Shown one piece after another: positions 61,663 to 64,000 of a stretch of DNA of 64,000 bases. The stretch covers positions 579,226 to 643,225 of the forward strand of contig JAFKEU010000004.1 in NCBI GenBank assembly GCA_017308475.1, given 5' to 3'. The stretch comes from Alphaproteobacteria bacterium. Lineage in GTDB: Bacteria > Pseudomonadota > Alphaproteobacteria > Micropepsales > Micropepsaceae. The position numbers and the translations under genes were made by a program. The notes under the pieces were generated by a model. That model was not told where the DNA came from, did no database searches, and worked only from the letters and a program-made list of their open reading frames with translations. Positions within the stretch are counted from its first letter, which is position 1, and each line of letters begins with the position of its first letter.

Positions 61663-62037
61663 TCAGCGCCAGATTCCATTCCGACCGACGGCAGCGCTCC
61701 GGCCGAAATGCGGCACAACCCAGGCCGGCTTGAACCGCAGCATCATGTGGACCCGCGACGGCGGCACCGGCAGCGGCGTGTCGATCACCGAGGCAAAAGG
61801 GTGCACCAGTTCCGGCCATTGGGGATCGTCCAGCCACAACGCCGTGGCGCAGCGCTTGCAAAAACGGCGCCGTCCGCTGCTGGTGCGGCAGTGGCCCTTG
61901 CCGTCTTCGATGCGGGCACGAAAGAGCTGCTGGATGGGATAGTTGGCAAGGTACAGACCGTAGGAATAGTCCGCGCACGTCAGCCGAGCCGGAAGAATGC
62001 GCGTGCCCAGGCTGGGGTCCATGACCCAGCCGCGCAC
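61663..62037 (-). pseudogene. Decayed chimeric ORF: acyltransferase_3-like end plus GFA-like end
   Basis: The frame reads about 125 codons. Its first third contains CADYSYGLYLANYPIQQLF, matching the last-helix motif of acyltransferase-3 (OafA-type) membrane proteins. The following part, GKGHCRTSSGRRRFCKRCATALWLDDPQWPELVHPFASVIDT and PPSRVHMMLRFKPAWV, matches the C-terminal half of GFA-family (glutathione-dependent formaldehyde-activating-like) zinc proteins. Neither family is complete: there is no N-terminal zinc-cysteine half or other acyltransferase helices in any frame upstream, and the start has no ribosome site. The most likely history is deletion joining two gene remnants. Confidence 0.5.
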
Positions 62038-62147
62038 GGCGTTGCGCCAGGAATTCGAACGCTACAGGACCGGACACGGATGCATCCCGCAAGGCAATCC
62101 CATTCACAACCGCTGAGCCTGTGCCTGGTTTCTGGTTTGGGCGGGGC

Positions 62148-63056
62148 CTAGAGCCCCAGGCCCAGCGCCTCAGCCGGATTGGTCTTGGCCATCCGGTCGA
62201 TCTCGGCCACCGAAAGCCCGTGGCGCTGCATCGCCTTCATGAAATCCAGCATGCCGCGCGGTTCCAGCGGATATTTGATGCCGGCCGTCACCCCGCCCAG
62301 ATCGGTGGCCAGGATGCAGTGCGCGGGGCCGACCTCTTTCATCATCGCGGCATAGGAGGCCAGCGTCATTTCCTGATGAGGCCCAAAGGTGCTGTGATAG
62401 ACAAATTCCATGTAGGCACCCATCCCAGCTGCCTTCTTCATCTCAGGCACAGTCCAGCCCATGTTCACCGCATGCGTCACCACCAGATGGCGTATGCCGC
62501 GGGTGCGTGCAGCTTCGATCAGCAGAAGACCCTCCTGCGGCGTGATGTGCCCGGTCTCCAGCAGAAGCTGCGGCTGGGTTGCGATGTAATCCAGCAGCGC
62601 CAGGACATTGGGCAGCAGCATACCGCCGCGCGACACCGGCACGGCGGGCAGATGCTTTGCCCGCTTTTCCGCCGAGTCGACGTCGAAGGTGGGAAGCCAC
62701 ACTACCTTGCCATAGCCGCCGGTGATGGCCGCCATGTGCCGGACGGCTTCGATATTTATGCCGCCCACAGCCAGATCCTGGGTGACGCCGCCGAAAACCT
62801 CGATCCCTGGCACCATCTTGCGCACCATATAGGCCAGCGAGGCAGTCGGCTCCCAATGATTCTTCATCACCATGCCGCGCATGCCCATGTCGTGGGCCAA
62901 TCTCGCGATGGTGTCAGCATCGGCGGCGCGCGGCACACTGTCGGGTGCCTGGTGCACGTGAATGTCGATGGCGCCCTTGAGCGTCAGCTCTTGCGCGTGT
63001 GCGGAGCCCAACGCCAGCAGAGCGGCTGCAAACCAGGCTGAAAACCGCAGGCCCAT
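62148..63056 (-). CDS. Secreted amidohydrolase-like protein (DUF6282 family)
   Basis: 302 residues from ATG 63056 (GGGGGG upstream). Signal peptide MGLRFSAWFAAALLALGSAHAQ. The core is a TIM-barrel metal-dependent hydrolase: IDIHVHQAPDSVPRAADADTIARLA (metal HxH), MKNHWEPTASLAYMV, VVTHAVNM, and the late Asp in ILATDLGGV. The family has been named DUF6282 and its reaction is not established. Neighbours: decayed ORF downstream, and the divergent PQQ dehydrogenase. Substrate unknown. Confidence 0.8.
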   Translation of the reverse strand: MGLRFSAWFAAALLALGSAHAQELTLKGAIDIHVHQAPDSVPRAADADTIARLAHDMGMRGMVMKNHWEPTASLAYMVRKMVPGIEVFGGVTQDLAVGGINIEAVRHMAAITGGYGKVVWLPTFDVDSAEKRAKHLPAVPVSRGGMLLPNVLALLDYIATQPQLLLETGHITPQEGLLLIEAARTRGIRHLVVTHAVNMGWTVPEMKKAAGMGAYMEFVYHSTFGPHQEMTLASYAAMMKEVGPAHCILATDLGGVTAGIKYPLEPRGMLDFMKAMQRHGLSVAEIDRMAKTNPAEALGLGL

Positions 63057-63218
63057 ATGCCCCCCAGTTCTTATCCCGCCGCCATGCGACGTATTGCGAC
63101 ATAAATTTAAGGCAATTCGCGCCCGCACCACAGGCTTTTGTTGGCAGAGGCGGCAAGGAAACCCTATCCTTTTCGCCAGTAATTAAGAAGGGCGCGTCTG
63201 GCGCGGGGGGAAGTGACG

Positions 63219-64000
63219 ATGCACCGGCTGAACCGGCGAGTGATGATGACGTCTACGGCGGTAGCGGCGATTGCGCTGCCCGCGCTGGCGCAGGCGCCGC
63301 TGCCCGCGGGCGGCCCCCGGGAAACCGACTGGCTGACCTATGGCAACGACCTGGCCAATACCCGCTATGCACCGCTGGACCAGATCAACGCGGACAATTT
63401 CGGCAAGCTGGAAATCGCCTGGCGCTTCGACACCGCGCGCCTGGGCCCCTATCCCGAATTCCGCTACGAAACCACGCCGATCGTGATCAAGGGCAGGCTT
63501 TATGCCACTGCGGGTTCGCGCCGCGATGTTGTGTGCCTGGATGCCGGCACCGGCGAGGTGCAGTGGCTGTGGCGCCTCGATGAAGGCAAACGCGCGCAGA
63601 ATGCGCCGCGCAGATTTTCCGGCCGCGGGCTTTCCTATTGGACCGACGGCAATGAGGAACGCATCCTCTATGTCAGCCAGGGGTATCGGCTGGTGGCGCT
63701 GGACGCGAAGACCGGCCTGCCCTGCCCCGGTTTCGGCGAGAACGGCATCGTCGACCTGAAGAAGGACAATGACCAGGAGATCGACCCGGACGGCGGCGAG
63801 ATCGGGCTGAATGCCACGCCAACCGTGGCGGGCGACGTGGTGATCGTGGGCATGGCCGGCGCCGCAGAAGTCGTTCCCGGCACCAAGCCCCGCGCCAAGG
63901 GCTACGTCCGCGGCTTTGACGCGCGGACTGGCAAGCGGTTGTGGATATTCCACACCATCCCGCGCAAGGGGGAGTTCGGATACGACACTTGGCTGCGTCC
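63219..64000 (+). CDS. PQQ-dependent quinoprotein dehydrogenase, N-terminal part (cut by window end)
   Basis: 260 codons are visible from ATG 63219 (GGGGGGAAG upstream); the frame is open at 64000. Signal peptide (RVMMTSTAVAAIALPALAQ), then the eight-bladed quinoprotein start: DWLTYGNDLANTRYAPLDQINADNFGKLEIAWRF, TTPIVIKGRLYATAGSRRDVVCLDAGTGEVQW, LSYWTDGNEERILYVSQGYRLVALDAKTG and ARTGKRLWIFHT. This belongs to the methanol/glucose-dehydrogenase-like family, different from the six-bladed Asd-type enzymes of this window. Divergent from the amidohydrolase-like gene. Confidence 0.9.
   Translation, partial: MHRLNRRVMMTSTAVAAIALPALAQAPLPAGGPRETDWLTYGNDLANTRYAPLDQINADNFGKLEIAWRFDTARLGPYPEFRYETTPIVIKGRLYATAGSRRDVVCLDAGTGEVQWLWRLDEGKRAQNAPRRFSGRGLSYWTDGNEERILYVSQGYRLVALDAKTGLPCPGFGENGIVDLKKDNDQEIDPDGGEIGLNATPTVAGDVVIVGMAGAAEVVPGTKPRAKGYVRGFDARTGKRLWIFHTIPRKGEFGYDTWLR

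Noticed and set aside
1..64000. tRNA genes, rRNA genes, CRISPR arrays, IS elements, prophage or toxin-antitoxin genes
   Set aside because: Reading both strands I found no convincing cloverleaf, repeat-spacer array, transposase or terminal inverted repeats. This was by eye and is not a substitute for dedicated searches.

Overview
The window is a GC-rich, gene-dense piece of a Gram-negative chromosome, most likely from an alphaproteobacterium. The supporting signs are an HWE-family histidine kinase behind a near-perfect EcfG-type (general stress sigma factor) promoter, bactofilins, a hemP/TonB iron operon, Ku/LigD end joining, and several PQQ-type periplasmic dehydrogenases. I cannot assign a genus from sequence alone. 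I found no tRNA, rRNA, CRISPR array, transposase or phage gene.

Layout. 1-7795: end of an RraA-like gene, an exported serine hydrolase, and a glucarate/galactarate catabolic block (kdgD, LysR regulator, MFS importer, gudD, garD). It converts both aldarates to alpha-ketoglutarate semialdehyde; the last dehydrogenase is not in the window. 7840-11201: GMC oxidoreductase, MgtC-like membrane protein, PRC-barrel protein and a small orphan protein. 11205-14595: a three-gene operon of a RidA-like protein, a SelA-related PLP enzyme and an amidohydrolase, all with Tat-like signals; I rate this the most unusual system here. 14688-19949: hemP, TonB-dependent siderophore receptor, PiuC-like hydroxylase, PepSY protein and TonB, probably one iron-controlled operon behind a 17-bp palindrome at 20004-20020. 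20107-20998: two bactofilins. 21161-24807: divergent ku and ligD. 24804-28715: secreted methyltransferase-like protein, DUF2127 protein, single-domain response regulator and divergent HWE kinase.

28807-35277: secreted proteins (orphan solute-binding protein, NHL propeller, Tat-exported enolase-superfamily dehydratase, cytochrome c-fused PQQ sugar dehydrogenase, a second PQQ sugar dehydrogenase), suggesting sugar oxidation and perhaps sugar-acid dehydration in the periplasm. 35274-39713: overlapping operon of Na+/solute symporter, neutral-ceramidase-like hydrolase and GSAM-like aminotransferase. 39899-46559: BtuB-like receptor, a two-gene ABC exporter, and a large haem-binding propeller/HEAT/cytochrome c protein.

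46748-54526: free-standing carrier protein, Sfp-type PPTase, TubC-docking/condensation protein, MFS transporter, PAS protein, two-domain GNAT protein and AMP-forming ligase. These look like the parts of a small split, non-modular NRPS-like pathway. 54574-58717: NodT/EmrA/EmrB-type tripartite efflux operon preceded by two tandem palindromes whose centres are 20 bp apart. 58852-64000: third PQQ sugar dehydrogenase, CPA1 Na+/H+ antiporter, a decayed chimeric ORF, an exported amidohydrolase-like protein, and the start of a PQQ quinoprotein dehydrogenase cut by the window end.

Start codons were chosen from Shine-Dalgarno spacing, signal-peptide position and overlap with the upstream gene, so several differ from the longest possible ORF. 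Family names rest on recognised motifs, not on database searches.
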